Below, piece after piece: positions 1 to 4,953 of a stretch of DNA of 5,966 nt. How positions within the stretch are numbered: position 1 is the stretch's first letter; the number at the start of each line of letters is the position of its first letter. The notes under the pieces are model-generated. The model was not told the origin of the DNA, did not search any database, and worked only from the letters and a program-made list of their open reading frames with translations. Source of the stretch: an uncultured Devosia sp. (GTDB lineage Bacteria; Pseudomonadota; Alphaproteobacteria; Rhizobiales; Devosiaceae); NCBI GenBank assembly GCA_946481445.1, contig CAMLOA010000142.1, positions 1 through 5,966 on the forward strand, given 5' to 3'. The position numbers and the translations under genes were made by a program.

Positions 1-103
<103 letters not shown>

Positions 104-219
104 TTACTCTAGCCTCTCTTTCAGCAAACCCACGCTGGAGCCCTCCTTGCGAAGCGGCACCGTGGCCCTGCGGGCCGGGTTCCTTGCATTGGATTGTGCC
201 CATCTCTGGGCCTGGGGCG

Positions 220-249
220 TATATAGGGGGGTGATCGGGGGGCTTCAAG
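220..249 (-). promoter_or_regulatory. RpoH (sigma-32) type heat-shock promoter of dnaK
   Basis: On the minus strand a perfect CTTGAA (-35, complement of 244-249) is followed after 16 nt by CCTATATA (-10, complement of 220-227). In the E. coli-style reading it is CTTGAAG-N13-CCCCTATA, close to the known sigma-32 consensus CTTGAAA-N11-16-CCCCATnT. Transcription should start near 212-216, giving a leader of about 110 nt for dnaK. The same spacing recurs in front of grpE at 5573-5602. The site follows the hairpins that end the small-protein array, so dnaK probably has its own transcription unit. Confidence 0.8.
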
Positions 250-291
250 CGTCGCAAGCCGTTTCGCGCGATAACGTTCGACGCCGGCCTT

Positions 292-332
292 TGCCCAGAA
301 GGGCAGGCCTCCGAGCCCCGGGGCCCGGAGGC
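292..332 (-). terminator. Tandem GC-rich hairpins after the last paralogue
   Basis: Starting 7 nt after the stop codon of the 339-671 gene, the minus strand can form a 7-bp stem GCCTCCG/CGGAGGC (307-313 with 326-332). Its interior, gccccggggc, is self-complementary and extends the stem. A second small hairpin follows, TGCCC-TTCT-GGGCA (292-305). Neither is followed by a T-tract, so this is not a canonical intrinsic terminator. It may be a weak or Rho-assisted terminator or an mRNA 3'-stabilising structure, placed just before the dnaK promoter. Confidence 0.45.
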
Positions 333-338
333 TGGCGA

Positions 339-671
339 TCAGTCGTTCAGCGTGTAGCTGGCGAGCGTGCAGATATCGACCTCGAACACTTCGAGCAGCG
401 CGCCTTCGGCGGTCTCGAAGCGGAAGTCGTAAAGGCACTGGTCGGAGCCGTCCCCGATGAAGACTGTGCCTTCCATCCCCAATTCGAGCGTGCCGGTTTC
501 GCCCAGCAGGTCCTCGCCCCACTGGTCGGCATTGCTGGGGGACGTGTGGAAATAGTGCAGCGACTGCGAGCTGTTGTTGATCAGCGTGAACTCGACATTC
601 TGCGCGGCAGCGGGAATCGCGCTGGCCAGCAGCGCCAGGGCGGCGAGGCCGCCCTTCAAGGTCATGGTCAT
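339..671 (-). CDS. Small secreted acidic protein, paralogue A (function unknown)
   Basis: This is the third-transcribed of three tandem paralogues, 110 residues. It has a typical Sec signal peptide: a short basic start (K6), a hydrophobic core at about residues 9-19 and an AAA cleavage motif ending at residue 23. The mature part is 87 residues. The mature chain is very acidic (16 Asp/Glu against one Arg) and has only two cysteines, C79 and C101, which could form a disulfide after export. Recognisable blocks are FTLIN (28-32), LHYF (38-41), SPSN (44-47), WGEDLL (51-56), GDGSDQC (73-79), YDF (81-83) and DICTLASYT (99-107). It shares 69/110 residues with the copy at 1214-1546 and 53/110 with the copy at 754-1086. 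The ATG at 671 is chosen because a GGGAGA lies about 6 nt upstream; a second ATG at 665 is two codons in. I recall similar unnamed small proteins in Alphaproteobacteria, but no function is assigned here. A periplasmic or secreted beta-rich domain is inference. Confidence 0.85.
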   Translation of the reverse strand: MTMTLKGGLAALALLASAIPAAAQNVEFTLINNSSQSLHYFHTSPSNADQWGEDLLGETGTLELGMEGTVFIGDGSDQCLYDFRFETAEGALLEVFEVDICTLASYTLND

Positions 672-726
672 GAGGTTTCTCCCGGCCGGAAGCGATCTGC
701 CTCCGGCACGCGAGTCTCTCTACCCA

Positions 727-752
727 CGGACCTGCCGCTCGGCAATGGTCCG
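727..752 (-). terminator. GC-rich hairpin immediately after paralogue B
   Basis: One base past the stop codon of the 754-1086 gene the minus strand can fold as CGGACC/GGTCCG (727-732 with 747-752). An AT bulge separates this from an inner stem TGCC/GGCA with a GAGC loop. No T-tract follows, so termination strength is doubtful. The closeness to the stop codon and the similar hairpins after the other two copies suggest a conserved 3' element (termination or RNA protection). Confidence 0.4.
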
Positions 753-753
753 C

Positions 754-1086
754 TCAATCGTAGATGGTATAGCTGCCCAGGTCGCAGATATTGATGTCGT
801 TGACCTGGGTCTGGCTGTCGTCTTCCATCACGAACAGGAAGTCGTAATAGCACTCGGTCGACCCGTCCGCGATGGTCACCGTCCCGTTATAGCCGGCCCG
901 CAGCGTATGGCCGCCCCGCAGGAGATCGGGGCCCCAGTCGCTCGAATTGGACGGCGTGGCGTAGAAATAGTGCAGCGAGCGGCGGCTGTCGTTGTAGAGC
1001 GTGAAATAGATGTCTTCGGCGAAGGCGGGCAGCGCGGTGCCGGCCAGCACCAGCGCCGCCATGCCGCCCCTGGCGAGCATGTTCAT
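754..1086 (-). CDS. Small secreted acidic protein, paralogue B (function unknown)
   Basis: This is the middle copy of the tandem triplet, again exactly 110 residues when read from the ATG at 1086 (MNMLARGG). That start is supported by GGGAGA about 8 nt upstream and by ungapped alignment with both neighbours. The reading frame stays open upstream to a TTG at 1164, but that extension would run into the terminator hairpin at 1151-1189 and would bury the signal peptide. The signal peptide ends in AFA at residues 21-23, leaving EDIYFTLYND as the mature N-terminus. The mature domain has about 14 acidic and 4 basic residues and keeps C79 and C101. It differs most from the others at residues 57-64, where LLRGGHTLRA replaces the acidic LLGDDGTLES of paralogue C. 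It is identical to paralogue C at 65/110 positions and to A at 53/110. I see no convincing promoter of its own, so it is either read through from paralogue C or driven by an unrecognised start site. Function is unknown. Confidence 0.83.
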   Translation of the reverse strand: MNMLARGGMAALVLAGTALPAFAEDIYFTLYNDSRRSLHYFYATPSNSSDWGPDLLRGGHTLRAGYNGTVTIADGSTECYYDFLFVMEDDSQTQVNDINICDLGSYTIYD

Positions 1087-1150
1087 GGCAGTGTTCTCCC
1101 TGGCGGCCCAAGCGTCCCTGCCGGCCGTCACGGGATCAGTTGCATGCAGG

Positions 1151-1189
1151 AAAAACCGGTCCAACCCCTGTTCATGGGGGCGGACCGGT
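1151..1189 (-). terminator. Strong intrinsic terminator after paralogue C
   Basis: On the minus strand, 24 nt past the stop of the 1214-1546 gene, an 8-bp perfect stem ACCGGTCC/GGACCGGT (1182-1189 with 1155-1162) encloses a second stem CCCC/GGGG (1176-1179 with 1165-1168). It is followed directly by a run of five T (complement of 1151-1155, the first pairing with the stem). A stable GC-rich hairpin plus a T-run is the classic Rho-independent layout. It separates paralogue C from B and A, implying that the downstream copies depend on read-through or on their own promoters. Confidence 0.8.
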
Positions 1190-1213
1190 CACAGGGTTGT
1201 GCCGCGCAGGCGG

Positions 1214-1546
1214 TCAGTCGTAGATCGTATAGGTGTCGAGCGAGCAGATATCGATTTCGTTGACCACGGTCTCGCTGCCGTCATCCATGACGAACTTGAA
1301 GTCGTAGATGCACTGGTCCGAGCCGTCGCCGATGGTCACGGTGCCCTGGTAACCGGACTCGAGCGTGCCGTCGTCGCCCAGGAGGTCATAGCCCCAGTTC
1401 GAGTCGTTGCTCGGGCTGGTATAGAAGTAGTGCAGCGCCCGGGCGCTGTCGTTGATCAGCGTGAATTCGACCGTCTGCGCAAGCGACGGCAGGGCGCTGG
1501 CCAGCAGCGCCAGGGCAGCCAGGCTACCCTTGATAATCGCGTTCAT
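1214..1546 (-). CDS. Small secreted acidic protein, paralogue C (function unknown)
   Basis: This is the first-transcribed of the three tandem paralogues, 110 residues. The signal peptide (MNAIIKGSLAALALLASALP) ends in SLA at residues 21-23, with mature QTVEFTLIND. The mature 87 residues carry 17 Asp/Glu and only two basic residues (R36, K84), plus the conserved pair C79/C101. The family blocks are all present: LHYFY, TSPSN, WGYDLL, GTVTIGDGSDQC, YDFKFV, DICSL and YTIYD at the very C-terminus. It is the most central copy (69/110 identical to A, 65/110 to B). The ATG at 1546 has GAGGGA 7 nt upstream. Upstream lie a sigma-70-like promoter (1588-1617) and a large inverted repeat. The gene is divergent from pabBC, with 132 bp between the starts. 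The two cysteines and export signal suggest a disulfide-stabilised envelope or secreted protein; nothing in the sequence indicates catalysis. Confidence 0.86.
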   Translation of the reverse strand: MNAIIKGSLAALALLASALPSLAQTVEFTLINDSARALHYFYTSPSNDSNWGYDLLGDDGTLESGYQGTVTIGDGSDQCIYDFKFVMDDGSETVVNEIDICSLDTYTIYD

Positions 1547-1576
1547 GTTTGTGTCCCTCGGCCGGGGTACCTTCCC

Positions 1577-1607
1577 CCGGGCGCCGCATTATCTGCGATG
1601 CGCCCGG
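1577..1607. promoter_or_regulatory. Long inverted repeat overlapping a candidate -10 element
   Basis: CCGGGCGC (1577-1584) is inverted at 1600-1607 (GCGCCCGG). The pairing continues inward as CGCA/TGCG (1585-1588 with 1594-1597), with a two-base AT bulge and a TTATC loop. The loop and inner arm coincide with the GATAAT proposed as the -10 of paralogue C. It may be an operator for a dimeric regulator of the divergent genes, or a hairpin in a leader RNA if a start site lies farther upstream. No regulator family is recognised from the sequence. Confidence 0.45.
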
Positions 1608-1617
1608 CGCCCCGCAA
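1588..1617 (-). promoter_or_regulatory. Candidate sigma-70-like promoter for paralogue C
   Basis: On the minus strand TTGCGG (complement of 1612-1617) is followed after 18 nt by GATAAT (complement of 1588-1593), which matches five of six bases of TATAAT. The -35 matches only its TTG. Transcription would start near 1581, giving a leader of about 35 nt before the ATG at 1546. An alternative upstream candidate, CTTGAAA-N11-CCCCAAAA (1627-1651), resembles a sigma-32 site but is weaker. No clear promoter for pabBC was found on the plus strand. Confidence 0.4.
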
Positions 1618-1655
1618 GCCCCTGTTTTTGGGGCCGTCGGGCCTTTTCAAGCCCG
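1618..1655. repeat. Two short inverted repeats in the divergent intergenic region
   Basis: GCCCC-N7-GGGGC (1618-1634, with a TTTTT-containing loop) and CGGGC-N8-GCCCG (1638-1655) lie in series between the large inverted repeat at 1577-1607 and the pabBC ribosome-binding site. Together they make the 132-bp divergent gap unusually rich in potential secondary structure. Short GC stems are common in DNA of this composition, so significance is uncertain. Confidence 0.3.
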
Positions 1656-1678
1656 CCGGCAGGCCCTAGAAGGCAGCC

Positions 1679-3469
1679 ATGTTCGCGCCCGGTACAGTAC
1701 TGCTCCACGATACGCTCCGTGCCGGGGGTGAGAACCTGTGGTTCTCCGCGCCCCAGCGCATCCTGGCGGCGGATGACGGACCGGGCATCCTCGCCGCCCT
1801 GCGCGAGGTCGAGGCGGCCACCGAGCAGGGACTGTGGGCGGCCGGATACCTGTCCTACGAGGCCGGCTTCGTCTTCGAGGAACGGTTGGCGCCCCATCTG
1901 CCGGCACCGGGCGGCGCGCCCTTGCTGTGGTTCGGGCTCTATGCGGCGCCCGAGCGGCTCGATGCCGCCGAGGTGGACCGGCGCCTGGCCGCAGCGGCCG
2001 GCCCCGCGGGCGGGGAGGCCACCGGCATCGTTCCGCAGCTCGACTCGGAGGGCTACCGCCAGGCCTTCGACCGGGTGCAGGCGCTGATCGCGGCGGGCGA
2101 CACTTACCAGGTCAATCTCACTCTCAAGGCCAGCTTCACGCTCGCTGGCGATCCGGTCGCACTCTACCGGGCGCTGTGCAGCAAGCAGGCCGTGGCCTAT
2201 GGAGCGCTGATCAACACCGGCGAGCAATGGATCCTGTCCCGTTCGCCCGAACTCTTCGTCGCCAGTAGGGGCGGCACCCTCAGCGCCCGCCCGATGAAGG
2301 GCACGCTGCCGCGCGGACGCAATGCCGCCGAGGACGAAGCGGCCCGGGCGGCCCTTGCCGCCGACGCCAAGAACCGGGCCGAAAACCTGATGATCGTCGA
2401 CCTCCTGCGCAACGACCTTGGCCGGATCGCCGAGATCGGCTCGGTCAAGGTCACCGACCTCTATACGGTGGAGACCTATTCGACGCTTCACACCATGACG
2501 TCGGGCATCACCGCGCGCCGCCGCCCGGGCGTCAGCACCACCGCGCTTCTGGCCAATCTCTTTCCCTGCGGCTCCATCACCGGCGCCCCCAAGCTGCGGG
2601 CCATGGAAATCATCCGGGACGTCGAGACGGGGCCGCGTGGCGTCTATACCGGCTCGATCGGATATGTCGCGCCGGGCGGCGATCTCATGCTCAATGTCGC
2701 CATCCGCACCGCCGTGATCGGGGCCGATGGCCGCGGCGAGATTGGCATTGGCGGTGGCGTCGTCGCCGATTCGACGGCCGAGGACGAATATGCGGAGGCC
2801 CTGCTCAAGATGGCCTTCTTCACCAGGCCGGCCGAGCCGGTGACCCTGATCGAGACCATGCTCTGGCGGCAGGAGGGCGGCTATGTGCTGCTCGACCGCC
2901 ACCTGGACCGCATGGCGCAATCGGCCGCCATTTTCGCGCTGCCGTTCGATCATGCCGCCATCCTCGCCCTGCTCGAGGGCATGGACCATGCCGCGCCGGC
3001 CATGCGCGTGCGGCTGACGCTCGATGCCACGGGGCCCGCGGTCACCGCGGTTGCCCTGCCGGCCAGTCCCGCCGTCTTCCGCTTCGCCATCGCCCCCGAA
3101 CGGCTGGATTCGCAGAGCCTGTGGCTGCGCCACAAGACCACCAACAGGGCCTTCTACGACGAGCCGCGCCAGCAGGCCCACGCCGCCCATGGCGTCGACG
3201 AGGTGATCTTCCGCAACGAGCGGGGCGAGGTGACCGAGGGTTCGATCACCAATATCTTCGTCCAGCGCAATGGCGTCCTGCTGACTCCACCCTTGTCCTC
3301 GGGCCTGTTGCCGGGAACATTGCGGGCTCAGCTACTCGCCCAGGGCGAGGCGGTCGAGCAGGTCCTGACGCTGGACGACCTGGAGAGCGCCGAGGCCATC
3401 TGGCTGGGCAATTCCGTGCGCGGCCTGATGCGTGCTGAATGGGTGAAGTACCAAGGAGACGGCCGATGA
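1679..3469 (+). CDS. pabB: Aminodeoxychorismate synthase component I fused to aminodeoxychorismate lyase (PabB-PabC fusion)
   Basis: This bifunctional enzyme of 596 residues makes p-aminobenzoate for folate in the cytoplasm. Residues about 115-385 are the chorismate-binding domain. Motifs visible include GDTYQVNLTL (140-149), RPMKGTLPRG (204-213), DLLRNDLGRI (241-250), GSITGAPK (298-305) and GIGGGVVADS (356-365). Lysine 207 in PMKGT marks PabB; anthranilate synthases have Ala there (PIAGT). Residues about 388-590 are a fold-type IV PLP enzyme of the PabC class: the domain opens LIETMLW, HLDRM follows at 408-412, the likely Schiff-base lysine is K486 in HKTTNR, TEGSITNIFV spans 519-528, and SSGLLPGTLR precedes the C-terminus. 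No glutamine amidotransferase (PabA) domain is present, so PabA must be encoded elsewhere. The ATG at 1679 has AGAAGG 5 nt upstream. The stop codon overlaps the pncA start by 4 bp (ATGA), implying coupled translation. The gene is divergent from the small secreted paralogues. Confidence 0.93.
   Translation: MFAPGTVLLHDTLRAGGENLWFSAPQRILAADDGPGILAALREVEAATEQGLWAAGYLSYEAGFVFEERLAPHLPAPGGAPLLWFGLYAAPERLDAAEVDRRLAAAAGPAGGEATGIVPQLDSEGYRQAFDRVQALIAAGDTYQVNLTLKASFTLAGDPVALYRALCSKQAVAYGALINTGEQWILSRSPELFVASRGGTLSARPMKGTLPRGRNAAEDEAARAALAADAKNRAENLMIVDLLRNDLGRIAEIGSVKVTDLYTVETYSTLHTMTSGITARRRPGVSTTALLANLFPCGSITGAPKLRAMEIIRDVETGPRGVYTGSIGYVAPGGDLMLNVAIRTAVIGADGRGEIGIGGGVVADSTAEDEYAEALLKMAFFTRPAEPVTLIETMLWRQEGGYVLLDRHLDRMAQSAAIFALPFDHAAILALLEGMDHAAPAMRVRLTLDATGPAVTAVALPASPAVFRFAIAPERLDSQSLWLRHKTTNRAFYDEPRQQAHAAHGVDEVIFRNERGEVTEGSITNIFVQRNGVLLTPPLSSGLLPGTLRAQLLAQGEAVEQVLTLDDLESAEAIWLGNSVRGLMRAEWVKYQGDGR
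3453..3458 (+). promoter_or_regulatory. Shine-Dalgarno of pncA within the pabBC 3' end
   Basis: AAGGAG sits 7 nt before the ATG at 3466, inside the last codons of pabBC. It selects MTIEIADRDV as the nicotinamidase start rather than an in-frame ATG at 3439. With the ATGA stop/start overlap it indicates translational coupling. Confidence 0.8.
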
Positions 3470-4101
3470 CGATCGAGATTGCCGACAGGGACGTGCTGGT
3501 CGTGGTCGACATGCAGTACGATTTCCTCCCCGGTGGCAGCCTTGCCGTCGCCGGGGGCGACGACATCGTGCCGCTGATCAATACGCTCGCCAGGCGCTTC
3601 ACCAATGTAATCCTGACCCAGGACTGGCATCCGGCCGACCATGTCTCCTTTGCCAGCCAGCATCCTGGCAAGGCGCCGTTCGAGACCATCGAGCTGCCCT
3701 ATGGCACGCAGGTGCTCTGGCCCGACCATTGCGTATGGAGCAGCCACGGCGCCGCCATCAGCGCCGATCTCGACCTCCCCCAGGCCCAGCTCATCATCCG
3801 CAAGGGGTATAACCGGCTGATCGATTCCTATTCGGGCTTCCAGGAGGCCGACCGGCAGACGCTGACCGGGCTGGCTGGCTATCTCGGCGAGCGCGATGTC
3901 GGCCGGCTTTACGTGGTGGGCCTGGCCACCGACTATTGCGTGGGCTGGACGGCCATCGACGGGGCCGCAGCCGGCTTCGACGTTACCGTCATAGAGGATG
4001 CCACCCGCGCCATCGACCTCGATGGCAGCCTGGCGAGGGCTTGGTCCGACATGGCCGATGCCGGGGTTGAGCGGGTGATGAGCAAGGACATTCTGGGCTA
4101 G
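3466..4101 (+). CDS. pncA: Nicotinamidase (isochorismatase-like cysteine hydrolase)
   Basis: This 211-residue protein is predicted to hydrolyse nicotinamide to nicotinate and ammonia in the NAD salvage (Preiss-Handler) route. The catalytic triad of the family is visible: D15 in VDMQYDFLPGGSLAV, K113 in IIRKGYNRLIDSYSGF, and nucleophile C158 in GLATDYCVGWTA. The metal-site pattern is also there: D53 and H55 in QDWHPADHVSF, with H59 close by, and H88 in WPDHCV. These metal residues separate nicotinamidases from isochorismatases and other Asp-Lys-Cys hydrolases of the same fold. Length is normal for bacterial PncA (about 200-215 residues). The gene overlaps pabBC by 4 bp and has a good ribosome-binding site, so the two are co-expressed. 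I know of no direct metabolic link between p-aminobenzoate and nicotinamide; the pairing may simply be shared housekeeping cofactor supply. The 3' end converges on the methyltransferase gene, with 31 bp between the stops. Confidence 0.92.
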   Translation: MTIEIADRDVLVVVDMQYDFLPGGSLAVAGGDDIVPLINTLARRFTNVILTQDWHPADHVSFASQHPGKAPFETIELPYGTQVLWPDHCVWSSHGAAISADLDLPQAQLIIRKGYNRLIDSYSGFQEADRQTLTGLAGYLGERDVGRLYVVGLATDYCVGWTAIDGAAAGFDVTVIEDATRAIDLDGSLARAWSDMADAGVERVMSKDILG

Positions 4102-4132
4102 CCTGCCCATCCCTGGGCCGAAGCGCGGCGAT

Positions 4133-4891
4133 TCACGTGAAACCCGGCAAGGGCGTGCAGATGCAGACCTGCCGCATGCTCTCCGCCACGAACGCCGACC
4201 GGTCGAACCCGCCGAATCGCTCGACCAGGCGGAAGCCGCCAAGCTCGAGCAGCAGTGGCAGTTCCTGCGGATAGATCTGGCGCATGGCCAGCTCCGTCTG
4301 CCGGAAATCGGCCTGTCCGGGGCCCGACCAGTACCAGCGGGCCGTGCTCACCTGACGGACCGGATCGTAGGAAATGGTCTCCTCCACCGTGACCGGCCCC
4401 AGGACGGGGTGGTCGAAAGTGCCGATCAGCTGCCGCTCGGCCGGCGGGCGGCTCAAGAGGAAGGCGCTGGGGACGAAGATGTCGAAGACCAGGACGCCAT
4501 CGGAACCGAGATGGCGCCGAACGGCGGCGAGGAACCGCAACAGGTCTGGCGTCTCCGTCAGATGCAGCAGCGAATTGGCGGCAATGGTCACCGCATCGAA
4601 GCGCTGGCCGAGGGAAAAGTCGCGCATGTCGAGCGGCACGAAGTCGATGGCGAGGCCCGCGGACCTGGCGCGATCGCGTGCCGCCGAAAGCATGGCGGGG
4701 GACAGGTCGCCGCCCGTGACGAGGGCCCCCGACCGCGCCAATGGCAGGGTGAACCGGCCGGTACCGCAGGCAAGGTCGAGGACGCGCCGCCCCCGCCCTC
4801 CCGCTGCCGTCACATAGAACTGCTCCATGTCCGGGTCCGGGGGAAGGACCAGGTCATAGAGCTCGGGCACGTCGTAGAGCGAGTCTGCCAA
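4133..4891 (-). CDS. Class I SAM-dependent methyltransferase, substrate unknown
   Basis: This 252-residue protein has a Rossmann-type methyltransferase core. Motif I VLDLACGTGR at 37-46 binds S-adenosylmethionine. The acidic residue D62 at the end of strand 2 (GGDLSPAML) should contact the ribose, VPLDMRDF (85-92) carries the motif near the adenine, and FDAVTIAANSLLHL (98-111) corresponds to motif IV. The C-terminal half, including FDHPVLGPVTVEETISYDP and a WYWSGPG segment, is probably the substrate-facing part. It resembles small-molecule methyltransferases rather than RNA or DNA ones, but the substrate cannot be told. The start is a TTG at 4889-4891, chosen because GGGAGG lies at the right distance (5 nt). 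The nearby ATG at 4893-4895 is out of frame and almost touches the ribosome-binding site. The gene follows grpE after an intrinsic terminator on the same strand, so it may be expressed by read-through or from a promoter I cannot identify. Confidence 0.85.
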   Translation of the reverse strand: MADSLYDVPELYDLVLPPDPDMEQFYVTAAGGRGRRVLDLACGTGRFTLPLARSGALVTGGDLSPAMLSAARDRARSAGLAIDFVPLDMRDFSLGQRFDAVTIAANSLLHLTETPDLLRFLAAVRRHLGSDGVLVFDIFVPSAFLLSRPPAERQLIGTFDHPVLGPVTVEETISYDPVRQVSTARWYWSGPGQADFRQTELAMRQIYPQELPLLLELGGFRLVERFGGFDRSAFVAESMRQVCICTPLPGFT

Positions 4892-4895
4892 TCAT

Positions 4896-4902
4896 TCCTC
4901 CC
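4896..4902 (-). promoter_or_regulatory. Shine-Dalgarno deciding a TTG start
   Basis: On the minus strand the sequence reads GGGAGGAATGATTG. The GGAGG core is 5 nt from the TTG that opens the methyltransferase frame. The embedded ATG is in another frame and only about 1 nt from the purine tract, so TTG is preferred. The site directly abuts the T-tract of the grpE terminator. Confidence 0.65.
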
Positions 4903-4933
4903 AAAAGAAAAGGGCGCCACAGTGGGCGCCCTT
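4901..4933 (-). terminator. Intrinsic terminator of grpE
   Basis: On the minus strand a perfect 9-bp stem AAGGGCGCC/GGCGCCCTT (4925-4933 with 4910-4918) with a 6-nt loop is followed by TTCTTTT (with the stem's own TT this reads TTTTCTTTT). It begins 20 nt after the grpE stop codon. The T-tract exists only in the minus direction, so it serves grpE. Its end lies within about 10 nt of the methyltransferase start, so full termination would cut that gene off from grpE transcription. Confidence 0.88.
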
Positions 4934-4953
4934 GGTCCGGCATGCCGGTTCGG

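Larger units (their letters stand above)
339..1546 (-). repeat. Tandem triplication of a 333-bp gene unit
   Basis: Three open reading frames of identical length (333 bp with stop) lie head to tail, separated by 127 and 82 bp. They align over all 110 residues without a gap, and 48 positions are the same in all three. Copies A and C also share a 23-nt identical DNA block in the signal-peptide region (619-641 and 1494-1516). Divergence at roughly half of the protein positions shows that this is an old or relaxed duplication, not an assembly artefact. Confidence 0.9.

Noticed and set aside
1087..1164. Upstream extension of paralogue B to a TTG at 1164
   Set aside because: It would start inside the intrinsic terminator hairpin, add 26 residues before the signal peptide, and break the exact 110-residue length shared by all three copies.
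1589..3190. 533-codon open frame on the minus strand opposite pabBC
   Set aside because: It is antisense to a gene with clear catalytic motifs; its translation is rich in Gly, Arg and Asp with no recognisable domain. Long antisense frames are expected in GC-rich coding DNA.
4105..4118. GCCCA-TCCC-TGGGC hairpin between the convergent pncA and methyltransferase genes
   Set aside because: The stem is only 5 bp and no T-tract follows on either strand; not enough to call a terminator.
3328..4242. 304-codon minus-strand frame opposite pncA and into the methyltransferase 3' end
   Set aside because: It lies over a well-supported nicotinamidase, has low-complexity composition, and no credible ribosome-binding site or domain.
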